A DNA stretch of 64,000 nt, taken from NCBI GenBank assembly GCA_010093485.1, contig MU001500.1, positions 630,198-694,197 of the forward strand, read 5' to 3'. The notes under the pieces are model-generated. The model did no database searches, was not told the origin of the DNA, and worked only from the letters and a program-made list of their open reading frames with translations. This DNA is from Karstenula rhodostoma CBS 690.94. Taxonomy: Eukaryota > Ascomycota > Dothideomycetes > Pleosporales > Didymosphaeriaceae. Positions 34,834 through 45,938 of the stretch are shown in pieces. A program made the position numbers and the translations under genes. Numbering within the stretch: position 1 is the stretch's first letter; the number at the start of each line of letters is the position of its first letter.

Positions 34834-35052
34834 CAGCAACGAGACATGCCAAACGACCCCAGCATCTCTCGCCTGTAGCGACTCAGCCCACATCTCCTCT
34901 CCATACGCCTCTACATCCTACTCCCAAAACTTCAAAGCCTTCACGATCGACTTCTTCCCAGCGTTGAGGTTCAACTTGAACCGCTGCCACTTCAAACGCT
35001 CTTCATGCTGGAATCGCGGGTTGCGTGCGGCGAGGTAGCGCTCGTCGGTAGG

Positions 35053-35811
35053 CTACCACTTGTCGTACTCAGAAAGGGCGTTTGAAGTGTATGACGGGGA
35101 AGGGAGAGGAGTTGAGATGCGATGGCGCATATGTGGACGCGCTGGGGTAGTGTGGGATGTACGAGCGCCGTGTGGAGTGCGGGCGTGGGCAGGCTGGGCT
35201 CGAGGAAGGGGCACCTCCTGGCGAGATTCACGGTGATGTTCACGGTGATGCTCACGATGCTGCCCATGGCTCGATGGAGCATGGCGCTGCGACTGGTTGG
35301 GCATTTCACGAGCAGCAGACGCGTGTGCAGGTTGCGTGTGCACAGCGGGCGGATCTGAAACACCTGGGCGGTGGATCCTGTGCTGGGTCTGGGGATAAGC
35401 TTGATACCACAGAACCTTCATGAGGCGACCCAGATAGCTGCGCTCGTCAGTGCTACACTGAGACTGGTTCATGATATTCTGAATCGTAAGACTTAGGTCG
35501 CGATCGCTCTCTACAGGGTAGCGGGTTCGGAAGTTTGCGTCCTGCTCACCCATGAGGAATAAGGTACTACGAAGATGGCTGATCGCTGTGAAGATCTGGT
35601 CGCGTTGGAGATCGGGGTAACGATCCATGAGTTCCATCAGGATACCCTTCAACACCTGATTTGGGGTATCGAGTCTACGACGGGCCTGAGGCTGGATGTT
35701 CGGGCCGGCATTTTGATTCAGACCAGTTGAGACAGTTCCACGAGCGGGAACAGGGCGAGGATGGCGATCGGCACCGTGGGTCCGAGAGTAGGACTGTGGG
35801 TATTGAGACAT
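35053..35811 (-). CDS. Uncharacterised 252-residue protein with His/Arg-rich tail
   Basis: A single exon of 252 residues; not recognised. Residues about 45-145 look folded and helical (NQVLKGILMELMDRYPDLQR and STDERSYLGRLMKVLWYQAY). The N-terminus is polar, and the C-terminal 100 residues are His/Pro/Arg-rich with a small internal repeat (HREHHREHHRES) that the DNA shows as a repeated CACGGTGATGTT-like unit near 35225-35260. The gene sits alone between an AT-rich stretch and a conserved membrane-protein gene, so it could be lineage-specific. The coding potential is supported by an uninterrupted frame with a sensible start. Confidence 0.55.
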   Translation of the reverse strand: MSQYPQSYSRTHGADRHPRPVPARGTVSTGLNQNAGPNIQPQARRRLDTPNQVLKGILMELMDRYPDLQRDQIFTAISHLRSTLFLMGEQDANFRTRYPVESDRDLSLTIQNIMNQSQCSTDERSYLGRLMKVLWYQAYPQTQHRIHRPGVSDPPAVHTQPAHASAAREMPNQSQRHAPSSHGQHREHHREHHRESRQEVPLPRAQPAHARTPHGARTSHTTPARPHMRHRISTPLPSPSYTSNALSEYDKW

Positions 35812-36391
35812 GTTTTAGAGTTGGTCTGCTTGAGTTGGACTTTTTGCTTTGGGTTGCGTTGTCTTTTCGCTTTTGGTTGGAATGACAGGGAAACACTTTC
35901 AGAAGCCTTTTTTATATTGCTGAATTCGCCCAGTTCCTAGAGACAGGCCGTATAATGCTCTTCACACTCTCATTGTGCAGAGCAGCAGCACGAGCACTTG
36001 AAAGTGGCTCGAACTCGCAGCGGCACGGCTGATTCGTTGGGATGGGAAATAAATTGCTCGCTTGAGCAAGTGACTCACCTGCGCCTCAGGGGTAAGCCAT
36101 TTTGTGAGTGAACTAAGAGGGAAAATCTGTATTGTTCGTAATCAAGGAGCACAGTAGCACTTGGGGTGCGTAGTGAGAGTGGCCCATCACCGCGATACAC
36201 GTGCTGGCCTTCACCGATTCCCTCTACAACCCTCCATTGGATTTATATGGTCAGTACGCAAGACTTGGGGTATCGACTACCGTAAGCTGCTCCCCATGCT
36301 GGAGGTATAAGCACGCGATGCATCACGATCGCGCTGGATTCTTCGATCGTCAAGGAAGTGGGTATCATTTGTGAACGCAGTCGACCGACGC
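35812..36391. other. Intergenic region, no gene seen
   Basis: Promoter of the 252-residue protein gene and the 3' flank of the membrane-protein gene. No further feature supported. Confidence 0.5.
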
Positions 36392-37441
36392 CTAGTCCAT
36401 TCCAGGCATGCCACCTATATCCTTAATGAACGCGTCGAAATCGACACCTTCATTTTCGAACATCTGCTTCGCCTTCTCCGCGGTCGCTGCCTGCCTCTCG
36501 TACGTGAACTCGCCGGGCGCGGAGCTCTCATACTGCACGAGTTCAATCCACTTGAAGAAGAGTGACTCCTTGCCCATGGCGGTCAAGCGGTCCTTGAATA
36601 ATATGAGCTTCTCTCGTGCTTCGGTCTCCGAACCGTCGTCGAGCTTCCCGCAAGGCCATACAGCCCACTGTCCTTGATCCTCTTTACCCACCCAGACGAA
36701 GACACTGGTGCGGAAGTCGTCGACGGAAACGGTCTTCTTGTCAATCAAGTGGGTCGCGTCCACCATTGCACCGAAGACGATGTCGAAATCCTTGTCCATG
36801 AGCAGGTAGCCTGTCTTCTCAGTCAACCTCCGGCGGTCAACGGCGGGCAGAATGCGCGTCTTGAAGAAGGGGCTGTCGGCGCCAGCCTTCCCACTCGAGC
36901 CCTCAGCTTCACCCAGCAGATCTTTTGCGCCCCATCCTCTCGATTCCCTGACGTATACTTCTTTATCACGAAAGCCTACGCTAAGGCGCCAGGAGACGGG
37001 GTTGCCCGGAGACTCGAGGAAGAAGGTCCACGGCCAAGGTCCAATGATTGTGATAACCAGCCAATCGAACAGGAATACTGCCGCGCGCCACGCCACGCTT
37101 CCTAACAGCTTGCCCCAAGCCAAGTCGGCCCAGTGTAATGTCGTTTCGTTTTCGTTGCCAAGGACTGACATGATGACTGCCCAATACCACGGGCCTGCAG
37201 TGTATACCCGCCATAGTATAAGCAGAGCGATGGTAACGTTGAGACCGAGTGGAACAGTAAATACGCGCTTCTTGAACCAGGCAGGATGGTTGTCGACATG
37301 CGTGATGTAGACGGAGGCCTTGTCGAAATTGTCGAGGAGCGGCGCGAGGCTTGCCGGTGCAGGTTCGAACGGGTCGGGAATGGGGGGCGCAGTGAGCGCC
37401 TTAGTTACCCGCTTCACGGGCTTTGTTTTGTTGCCTGCCAT
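36392..37441 (-). CDS. Conserved fungal membrane protein of unknown function
   Basis: A single exon of 349 residues. The start MAGNKTKPVKRVTKALTAPP is basic. One or two membrane segments lie at about 62-92 (VFTVPLGLNVTIALLILWRV, then GPWYWAVIM) and another at about 117-140 (RAAVFLFDWLVITIIGPWPW). The following 200 residues are soluble: SVGFRDKEVYVRESRGWG, then DFDIVFGAMVDATHLIDKKT and a C-terminus that ends in a helix and GGMPGMD. The layout suggests an ER or mitochondrial membrane protein with a long soluble domain. I cannot name the family or a reaction; conservation is inferred from its well-formed codons and composition. Confidence 0.75.
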   Translation of the reverse strand: MAGNKTKPVKRVTKALTAPPIPDPFEPAPASLAPLLDNFDKASVYITHVDNHPAWFKKRVFTVPLGLNVTIALLILWRVYTAGPWYWAVIMSVLGNENETTLHWADLAWGKLLGSVAWRAAVFLFDWLVITIIGPWPWTFFLESPGNPVSWRLSVGFRDKEVYVRESRGWGAKDLLGEAEGSSGKAGADSPFFKTRILPAVDRRRLTEKTGYLLMDKDFDIVFGAMVDATHLIDKKTVSVDDFRTSVFVWVGKEDQGQWAVWPCGKLDDGSETEAREKLILFKDRLTAMGKESLFFKWIELVQYESSAPGEFTYERQAATAEKAKQMFENEGVDFDAFIKDIGGMPGMD

Positions 37442-38233
37442 AGCGAGGGTGTGCGGGTGTTATGATTGTGTCATTGGTGGGCGGAATGTTTTGAAGCGCA
37501 GTGCATGAATGAGGTCAGCGTTGGATCCGGAACAACTGTTCTTCCGAACAACATCCACCGAGATCATTGAACAACCAGATCACAACAGACACGATTATGT
37601 TCATACAACTGGCAGACAACCATTGGGAGCTCCTGTGTTAATGTGCTAAAGAGCTGGGTGGTGAATTACTCGTCTTGGGGTAACGCAGGTACATAACTTT
37701 GGACAAGACAACCACATCGTCTCACACAGCGCTGCCTAGCACGTGCAAACAAGTCTGGGAGGACTTGTACATGTAGGATTGCTGCATTGCTGCATTGAAT
37801 AAGAAACACGTGGATGGATTGATGCATAGCTGGTATAGCTTACCTCTTTGATCTTCCGTGGTTCGAGATTAGAAGCAATAGATGCTCGAGATCCGGCACA
37901 GTTCCAAGAGCATGATGGTCACCTGGATCTCTCACAATCGATGCGCAATCTTGTGGCATCAGAGATGTCGCACTCAAGGGTAGGATATCATAGTTGATCA
38001 CTATAGTGCACAGAGGGAGTTTGAAGCTCATACAAACGCTTCTGCGGCAACGCAAGATCATTCGGCTTATGAGGCAAGTCCGAGCTAGCTCAACGCCAAC
38101 AGGCCAAACCTCAGTCAATCAATTCATCATTCACCTTCACTTGCGCCAGTGCTCAAGTAGAGCACAACTCTTCTCTGACAACCATTTCGCTTCCTTCTTA
38201 CAACCAACCCAACAACACTTCGGCGTCGCAACG
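37442..38233. other. Divergent promoter region
   Basis: About 790 bp between the membrane-protein gene and the first coiled-coil paralogue. No gene seen. Confidence 0.5.
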
Positions 38234-38934
38234 ATGCCGCTTGCGGTCGACACTATCAACGCCTTGGAGAAGGGCAATGCTATTGAACGCGAGACACTCG
38301 AGAAACTTCAGGAAGGCGCAATGACGCTCTTGGACGGCCTTATCACCGAAACTTACAAGCGTGGCGCTGCTCTTCAAGAGCTCAAAACTACCGGTCGAGA
38401 GGCGAGTGAACACAGCACGTCTATTTCGAACTCTATGTTAACGTGCGACCGTAGGATGTTACGCTACCCATTGCAGCGCCAGCCAACGAGTCTAAACGCC
38501 TCCTGCTGAAAAACGGTTTTCGAAAGCTTATGAATAGCTTTAGGATAACGGAGAAGAGCCAGAAGCTGCGCAACGAGGCTGCAAACGAAGAAAACAACCT
38601 TCAACACGATTCTCGGATGCAAGATATCGCGGACCTTACGGAAGACATCGTCCAGATTTGTGCAGCAATTACCGAGGTTCTTGAACGATTAGGCAAAGAG
38701 CGTGGCTCAGGACTAGGTGTGGTGATGCAAGAGGCGCTGGATAAAGTCTGTTTCATCAGCATCGAGGTGGAGCAGAATCTCAAAGCTGTAAAGGAGAAGG
38801 AGTATATCCACTGGGAGAAGAGACAATTGCGAATCAACGGAAACAAGTCCTTCGACAATATGGAGCTGGGCACGCATCGTGAGTGTCTGGATACATTGGC
38901 GGGTATCGAGAATATCCGATTGAGGTGGGGATGA
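38234..38934 (+). CDS. Small helical protein, paralogue A of a tandem pair
   Basis: Two exons, 38234-38405 and 38477-38934, with a 71-nt intron, give 209 residues. Not a named family. The protein is charged and almost wholly helical, with coiled-coil character (DTINALEKGNAIERETLEKL, LTEDIVQICAAITEVLERLG). Its first 57 residues match the next gene closely: DT..AL..GN..E.E.L and LLDGLI.E..KR.AA..EL, about 24 identities in 49. The splice (A|GTGAAC to TTGCAG) was chosen because it removes a stop and joins two coherent frames in phase. A structural or membrane-remodelling role is possible, but there is no direct evidence. Confidence 0.66.
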
Positions 38935-39319
38935 GCATCTCGATGTGTGAGTTGCCTGGAGCAAGGTTTGAATACGCCGAGGTACCCCATGAAGGGTGAT
39001 ATGGTACGATAGCTATTGGCTTAGTACTGTACAATCAGACAGATTCAAACCAATGCATTAAGGTCTCGCTGGCGCTGCTTCTTGTCGAGTACATGTGTGT
39101 CGCCTACAGTGGTAACTTGTCTTCACTCTCACCGCTCACCAGTCGTAGCTGCCTCTTCACTCTCACCGCCCATCAGTCGTACCTGCCTCTTCCGCACGCG
39201 ACTTCCCGGTCCTCACTGGCATTCTCCTCACAACACTCACACCTCCCTCCCCTCTCTACACACGACACCACCGCAGTTGCGCACATTTTGCATCGCAGTC
39301 TTAACGTCGTCCTCTCTCC
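38935..39319. other. Spacer between tandem paralogues
   Basis: 385 bp with a C/T-rich promoter-like part near 39120-39310, including a doubled stretch around CTTCACTCTCACCG at 39120 and 39154. No gene. Confidence 0.5.
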
Positions 39320-40051
39320 ATGGCAGCTTCCTCCGACACCTTGAGCGCTCTCAAAGCAGGCAATCGGCTTGAGTTGGAGATGTTACAGCAGATGAGAGAG
39401 GGCCTGCCTTCACTGCTGGATGGACTTATCGCGGAGGCACACAAGCGCAACGCAGCGATGGAAGAGCTGGAAGAAGACTTGAACGCAGTTAGGAGTCTTA
39501 CTTCGGCGATGCGACGCGGCCGCTAATTGAAGCAGAACAAGGGCACGAATGTCAGGATCGACACGAAGACCGCACAGCCCATCGTGGCTACACTTCAAGA
39601 GGTTGATCACGTGTTCGACGACGAGATCCTAGAAATCAAGAGCGACATTGCCGATTCGTTCAATCGCTACCTCGCCGCCACCAAAGAAGCTCACGCAGAG
39701 TACGCTCGGAGCGGTGGCGAGCTAGACTCTATCTGCGAGGACGGGGCACTTCTCGTTATAGCTTCAGACCTTCTTAAAGAGGTCGATACTGGCGACCCGA
39801 ATATAGCGGTCCGTATTAGAGAAGTCGTGGACAAACTTGAGAAGGCAATCACCACAAAGTCGGAGAAGGTGCTGAACTCACCACCGCCGAGACGATCGAG
39901 AGATCTCGCAATCAGGAAGGCACAATACACATACAGGAAGGAGCAGAAGGCTCTAGACAGCCGGGTAAAGAGGCTGGAAGATATTGGGAAGCTGGTCAAA
40001 GATGTACTCGAAATGTTGAAGTCGAACTCAGCATGGGCTGGGCAAGACTGA
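39320..40051 (+). CDS. Small helical protein, paralogue B of a tandem pair
   Basis: Two exons, 39320-39487 and 39536-40051, with a 48-nt intron, give 227 residues. The N-terminal 56 residues are homologous to paralogue A; the rest is helical but diverged (SDIADSFNRYLAATKEAHAE and SRVKRLEDIGKLVKDVLEML). Without splicing the frame meets a TAA at 39524-39526. I treat it as part of an intron because a GTTAGG donor, a GCTAAT branch site and a CAG acceptor remove it and keep the frame. The donor is not ideal, so a pseudogene with one stop is the alternative. It is tail-to-tail with ATG11. Confidence 0.62.
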
Positions 40052-40377
40052 CGCACAAAGTTTTGTCATGGAAAGGTGAATGCAGCCTCGTGGATGAGTC
40101 GGACGTGCGGCCCAGTGGGGGAGGGTGTGTTACTCGATGATTACGGGGAGTGGACAGCTCAACAGAGCTGCGATGAACTCAAGGTGGCTAGAGACGGCAT
40201 AGTTCTCTTAACTGACTCGAATCCACTCAATATATTCGCTGGCATAGACGCTAATCTCCCCGGTCTATATCTCGCCGTGAATCCATTCTTGAATGTCAAT
40301 CATGTCCTCCACATCCCATAACCCACCGTAACACCGTGCTAGACAACCCAAACACATATCCCAAAAACATGTCTCCG
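40052..40377. other. Convergent spacer
   Basis: 326 bp between paralogue B and the end of ATG11. An 81-codon plus-strand open frame has no recognisable domain and is not accepted. Confidence 0.5.
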
Positions 40378-43300
40378 CTACCTCGACTTCTGATACGTAA
40401 CATCAACGTGAAATAAACTATCCCATATACTCCCCTTCCTCCCAGGCGGCTGCTTCCTCGGGCTAGTCCCAGGACTCCCCGCCCTAGTAGCCTCACCCTC
40501 ACGCACCACCCTCTGCTTATCCGGCGACCCCATCCTCGGCTCAGCGCCGCGCAGCACACCGCTAGCACCCATACTCGACGACCCAAACGGGAAGCCCTTA
40601 CTCGGCGAGCCATAGCGCTCAGGCGTAGACGCGCGACCCTGGAACAAGTCAGCCCGACTCTGTAGCCATGCGGGCGCTTAGATTTACACTGCCGCAGCAA
40701 ACCTAAGGGCCCCACAGGTGGTCCTTTCGAACCTGATATTGCTGTTCCTCGAGCAGGCGGTCGACGCTCGTCGCGCCGCTGGCCTCGCTCTCCCTCAGAT
40801 GACTTGGCCCTGGCCCCACAGCCGGACTCGGGCCTCTCGTTGCAATGTTGGAATTCGGTCCCGAGTCCACGGCCGTGTCGCCGACGTCCATGGAGCTGCG
40901 GTGCCCCACGACGGGGACGCTCTTCCGGCTTGTGCCGCTGCTGCGCCGGCTGTCGAGCGACTTGCCCAGCGTCTTTGCGGGGTCGGCCGCAGCTTTCTTT
41001 TCCATCTTGCCTTGCCCATCGATGCGTGTTACTGCGGCGGCGGCGGCCGACTTTCCAAGACCGGGGCCGCCGGGCGCGCCGGGCTTCTCTTCGTTGGCTT
41101 CGATGAGGTACCATCGCAGGCCGTCGGAGAGCTCGAACGGGTTGTCGTCTTCGAAAGATACGGCGCTGCTGGAGGCGACGGAACGGCCGTCGATGGAGGC
41201 TCGGGCTGCGGTGTCCATCGTTTTGGAGAGGTCGACGATGCGCTCTTCGACCTTGGAGATGCGCGCAACGAGCCAGTCGCGGCCCTGCAATCTGTGGGAT
41301 TCATCTTCGCGGAGGAAGAAATGAGGCGCACCGACGTTGAAAGCAGCCCAGGGCCGGGTGGCCTGGTTGCGCGTGGGCAGAAAGAGTGCAAGGTCACCTT
41401 CTTTGAATGATCGGTAGGCAATCTTGTTGTGCGACTCAGTCTGTAGAGCTTTGGCTTTCTCGCGGTAGGCACGGGTCTCGTGCTTGAATTTGCGAGCTGT
41501 GTATTCAATGTCTCGCATGCGCTTGGAGAAGAACTCGCAGAAAGCATCCAGGTCGAATCTGTTAAGGTTGTCCATGAGCTCGTGGTAGCGTTGGTCCTCT
41601 TCCTCGGGATCTGTCGACTCCGTCCAGTGTAGGAAAGAAAGATCAGCGTAGTTCTCAAGCTGCTGTTTCAGAGGTGTAGGTGAAGGTGTGGTAGTGCTCC
41701 TGCTCAGACCGATGGTGTCGGACAGTGTCGTGCTGTTACCGACCTTTGACGCTCGCTGTAAAGTCATGGTGCCGTCTTCAAAGGTGATGACATATCCGAG
41801 CGCATCCACAAGACGAAGCAATCGATCCTGCTGCGAGTATGCACGCTTGCTGAGTTCCTTGGCGCGACGCAACCGCTCGTGGGTTCTTGAAGAATCAAAC
41901 TCTTCGTACTTCATGATCTTCTTCTGCAGATGCATAAGCTCGACATCAAGGCTGTTCGAATGGCCTTTCTCCTCTGCGAGCTCCATCTGAAGCCGCCCGA
42001 CCCTCTCTTCTTCCTCTTCCACGCGCTTCCTGAGTGATTCAGAACCAGTTTCACCCTCTGCAAACTTGGCTCTCAAGACATGGAGATGTTGACGTTCTTC
42101 CTCTAGCTCTGCAGAAATGGATGTGGCCTTCGCATTTGCCTTGTCCAGCTGCTCGCGCAAAGACAGTGTCGTTGTCTCCTCATTGGCGAGCTTGGACTTC
42201 AGGGCCGTCTCTTGCTCGTTTGCTGTGCGGCGAGCGCTATCGTTCTCTGCCTTCGCCATCGCTACAGCTTGTTGGAGCTCATGAAGATGATCTGAAGAAC
42301 GCTGAGCCAGGTCTTCGATTTGCATGACCAGCGTCTGAGTGTTGCCAGGAATAGTTGTAGCAGGCGACAGACGAGTGAATGCGTTAGAGAGGGATTCGTA
42401 TTGCTCGTCATGCACTCGCTTTCGTTCTTCAAGCTCGGCTCGTACGTCCGCGACGCGCTTGTTCGCTTCCTTGCTTTGCTCCACGGCGTGTTTACGGACC
42501 CTCTCGATCTCGGCCACCAGCTCCTGAATCTTTGCATCGACGCCTGTCCGCTCGTGGTCACGACTACCAAGTACGCGATCCAGCTCATCCTCAGCCTCTT
42601 CAATCTTGCTCTTATAGGCCTGTATCTCTTCTTCCAGGGAGCGTCGCTCATCACCGAATTCTTTCTGCTGTGCTTTCATATTCTCCATAAGCTCAGCTTT
42701 CGTAGAGACTGCTTCGTTGATCTGTCCCTGAAGTGTCGACTCTTCGTCTTTCTTCGCCTGAGCCTCCTTCTCTAGACTTGCGCGTGCTTCCTTCTCAGTC
42801 GCCAGCTCTTGTTCCAGGCGTACGATTCGACGCTTATCGTCTTGCCCTTGGTTCGTAGAGAAACGCCGCGAAGACACAGACGATCTTCGGGAATGGTCTA
42901 CCATTGGCCCCGGGAATGGTGCCTCGATTGTCGGGGTGGAAGGATCGGCCGGGCTTTGCGGTCCGAAAGATGGCATGCCACCGCCAATCGAGAGCCGGTT
43001 GACGTGGTTCTGGCGGTGAAGGACATCCTCCAAGCGTCGCACCCTACTCTTAGAGCCCCTTAGTTCGTCCTCCATCTTGATGTTGGCCTCTCTTAGTACA
43101 CGAAGCTCGTCATCCCCTCTCAACATAAGCTGAGAGTTTTTACCAAAAGAAGGCTCATGAACACTCCCCATCTTGAAGGCTTTCGCGCGCTTGACTTGTT
43201 GACGCGTAGGTCGATCCAGGTCTTTGATAGTCTGAGCCAGCGTCTCAGCTTCAGTGGTCTGTCCTTCTAGTCCTTGCAAGATTTTGTGGTAATCGTTGAG

Positions 43301-44819
43301 CTCCTCCCGAGTGACCTCTGGCCAATTCTTCTCGGGCTGGATGTTCATCTCGAAGCCTGACGGACTCGTCTGTACAGCCTCCAGGTTGACCACATCCGAG
43401 ACCTGCTTCAGCCACTTCTTTCTGCGGCGGTCCTCTTCTTCTTGGAATGTAGCCATCTCTTCGGCAAGCGATGATGTGTCTCTTTGCATCTTCTCGGCCC
43501 ATTCACGCCGGCGCACGGATTCAACCATGAGTGTCCCATAGACGAACGGCAGTCTTCCGACGAGCGATATCAACTCAAACGCAGCCATGCCTTCTGGCGG
43601 AAGGTTGATGTTGTCCAGTTCTGCGTGAAGCCTCGCTATATTGGATCCGATGTCTGCAACTCCGCGCATACTCTCAACTGCGCCCCGGACCGCGTTGTTC
43701 TTCTGCTCCACAGACCGCCTGACAAGGTCGCTCATCTCGATGCAGTACTCCTTGATCGCAGGAAGGAAGTTTCGCGTATGCAATAGTGCCATCTTGGATA
43801 CCTGGGCAACCGATTTGGAGTCCGACGGGAGTCCCATGACGTGCCCGAGGTCCGAATTTACTTTCTTGGCCACCAGGTCGATCTCGTTGTACAGTCGCAC
43901 GGGTTCCTCTGAGTCGTCCACGAGTGACCGACTTTGGCTTTGCCCTGCCGCGCCCTGGAGGTCATTGTATTCGCCGCCGATCCTCTCCACTTGAGCACCC
44001 ATGTCCGCCAAATGCTTCTTGAACGATTCGCGAACGGCTTTACTCACACCTGTGGCTTGTTTTATCGAGTCGAAGTCCAGAAAGTCCTGTAGAGACATTG
44101 CCCGACCAACAGAGGTCTTGCGGACGCTCTGTGCTGTTTGCGCCGACCGTAGCTCTTTGGCCAGAAATTGAATGAATTCGCCCTTGGCTGGTATTGCCCC
44201 TAGTTGACCATAGTCCGCGTCCAACCTCCGCAGGTTCTCTATTGCTTCTTTCTCGACCCCATCGAACCACTCCCTCGCTTCGCGGTGTTTCTGCTCCAAC
44301 CCTTTCACGTGTGCGCCAGGATTTCCGACAGCAACTTGTGTTGCCTTCTCTATGGTTGCTTGCTCGGCGAAGGTCTGCGAGGCCGCGCGGGACATGGAGA
44401 GGGACTGCTCCAGGACGGCGTAGGCCCAGTCGCGGCGGGCCTGGAATAATGTCTGCCATGCTCTGAGGTCAGTGTGGCTAGACAGTGTATCGGGCACGTC
44501 ATCGGGAGCAAAGGGTTCGGGAAGCGGTGCTTCGGTGGAGGCGGCCTGAGACACAGCGGAGAGCTCGCGATCGTAGACGAAGAGGTCCTTCTATGATGAT
44601 GTCAGCATGTGGTAGCAGACCCAGGAGAGCTGCCAGTACCTCTGTCAGTAGCGTCTGAAGCTTCACGTGCTTTCCGCGCGGCGTCAGTAGAATCTGGTGC
44701 TCGGGCGGAATGTCCACAACGGTTGCGATCCACTGCTTCAGCGCATCGACCGAGTGGAAGCCGACGGGATCAGCGTCAAAGCGCTGGCCCGTATGAGCTA
44801 CAGCTATCTGCAGCGACAT
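40378..44819 (-). CDS. ATG11: ATG11 selective-autophagy scaffold
   Basis: Three exons, 44819-44640, 44590-40733 and 40638-40378, with introns of 49 and 94 nt, give about 1432 residues. Atg11 links cargo receptors to the Atg1 kinase in selective autophagy (Cvt, pexophagy, mitophagy). The N-terminal ubiquitin-like part is MSLQIAVAHTGQRFDADPVG to HQILLTPRGKHVKLQTLL. The middle is a long series of coiled coils. Near residue 1110 the claw-type C-terminal domain begins (YRSFKEGDLALFLPTRN, AAFNVGAPHFFL, WLVARI), shared with FIP200. The last exon adds GRKGSIWDSLFHVDVTYQKS, the expected Atg11 C-terminus. The 3' intron has a poor GTTCGA donor; retention gives a stop nine codons later. Divergent from CENP-H, 252 bp apart. 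Confidence 0.93.
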
Positions 44820-45071
44820 TCGGGGCCCGCTCCAACTAGACAGCTGTCTGCCTAGTAGCTCATGGAGGAGGAAGAGAGCTCGAGTGTAGGAAAGGCACGG
44901 CGTTAGGCACGGTACCGCTAGGGCGCGCGTGGTTGCAGGGGTTAGCGGCACGGGCCCACCGAGGCTGATCGTCTATGGGCTGGACTCTGGAGTACGGCTC
45001 GCCAAAGACGCGCTCAGGCGGCGGCGGGCTGTTGATGGTTCTGAAAGTCACACCGGATCGTGAATGCACTC

Positions 45072-45938
45072 ATGGCGACTCCAAACCATGTCCTCATGGG
45101 CGACGGTGCGACCGCGAAGGCTATCGACGCGAACGACTACACCGATCTGCTCCAAACGCCTCACTCTGACGCGTTCGCGTTCTCAGAAACCGAGCAGTTC
45201 GCGCTGCAGCTCTACGATCAGCTACGGGAGCTTGAGCTAGAGAAGAGCCTCCTCGAGGCGCACGTGAAAGGTACATCATCATCATTGTCATGTGCAGATC
45301 AGAAAACGGCAATCTAACGCATTCTTCTTGTTAGACGTGTCTGACGTTTCAGCATTATCAGATGATGTCTTACACGAGCACCTGATGACCGCAGAGCGCG
45401 AGGCCTTGGAAGCCAAGGCAAAGCTCGAAATTCGGAACCGCATCTCCCACAACGTGTTAATCATGGATCCCGTCCTCAAAGCCGTTCATGGCGGCCAGCA
45501 TCACACCGTCGAAAAGTAGGTTTACTCGCGTATGCTGCTCCACGCATGCTGATGTTTTACAGACGCTTGTTGCCTCTGATCTCGGAAAACGATGCCTTGT
45601 CGATGGTCCACGGTATGTTGACCACGAAACTGGCAAACACACAACGTGCCTTGAGCGTTGCTGAGCGAGGCAACATCGTCCTCAATGAAGAGAACCGCGA
45701 CCGATCCAGGACCGTCCTGAGGCTGGCTGAGGAGGTGAAAGCGCAGTCGATCGAAGATATTGGGAACCCTTCGCTCCGCGAACAAGTTGAAAAGGCCGAA
45801 AAGAATGTCAAAGAATCGCGTAAACGGACGGCTACCATCAAAGGGATTCTGTCTGCGATGATCGTTGGAAGCGGCATCAACTGGGCAGCTGACGAAGAGC
45901 TGCGTGAGCTCGTCATGGACGACGAAGAAGCTGGATGA
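45072..45938 (+). CDS. CENP-H-like kinetochore protein (Fta3/Mcm16 type)
   Basis: Three exons, 45072-45270, 45335-45515 and 45563-45938, with introns of 64 and 47 nt, give 251 residues. The protein is a helical coiled coil (FALQLYDQLRELELEKSLLE, LMTAEREALEAKAKLEIRNR). Its end reads IKGILSAMIVGSGINWAADE, which matches the 'glycine-x-x-W' C-terminus of CENP-H (recalled, not aligned here). CENP-H is part of the inner-kinetochore CCAN complex, with partner CENP-K. All three exons are in phase and the predicted length suits the family. Intron acceptors and branch sites are standard. An alternative is another coiled-coil protein, but the C-terminal motif favours CENP-H. Confidence 0.8.

Larger units (their letters stand above)
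32803..35052. other. AT-rich, gene-poor region of 2.2 kb
   Basis: By eye this stretch is clearly richer in A/T than the rest of the window, most strongly between about 33.6 and 34.4 kb. It holds one orphan open frame (33066-33527), two copies of a TACACTGTA-type motif (33644 and 33794), and a five-unit CAGT microsatellite at 34814-34833. No transposase is recognisable. It may be decayed repeat DNA. Confidence 0.5.

Noticed and set aside
39524..39526. TAA in paralogue B as proof of a pseudogene
   Set aside because: A 48-nt intron with branch site GCTAAT and acceptor CAG removes it and keeps the frame, and paralogue A has an intron at nearly the same place. Not fully excluded.
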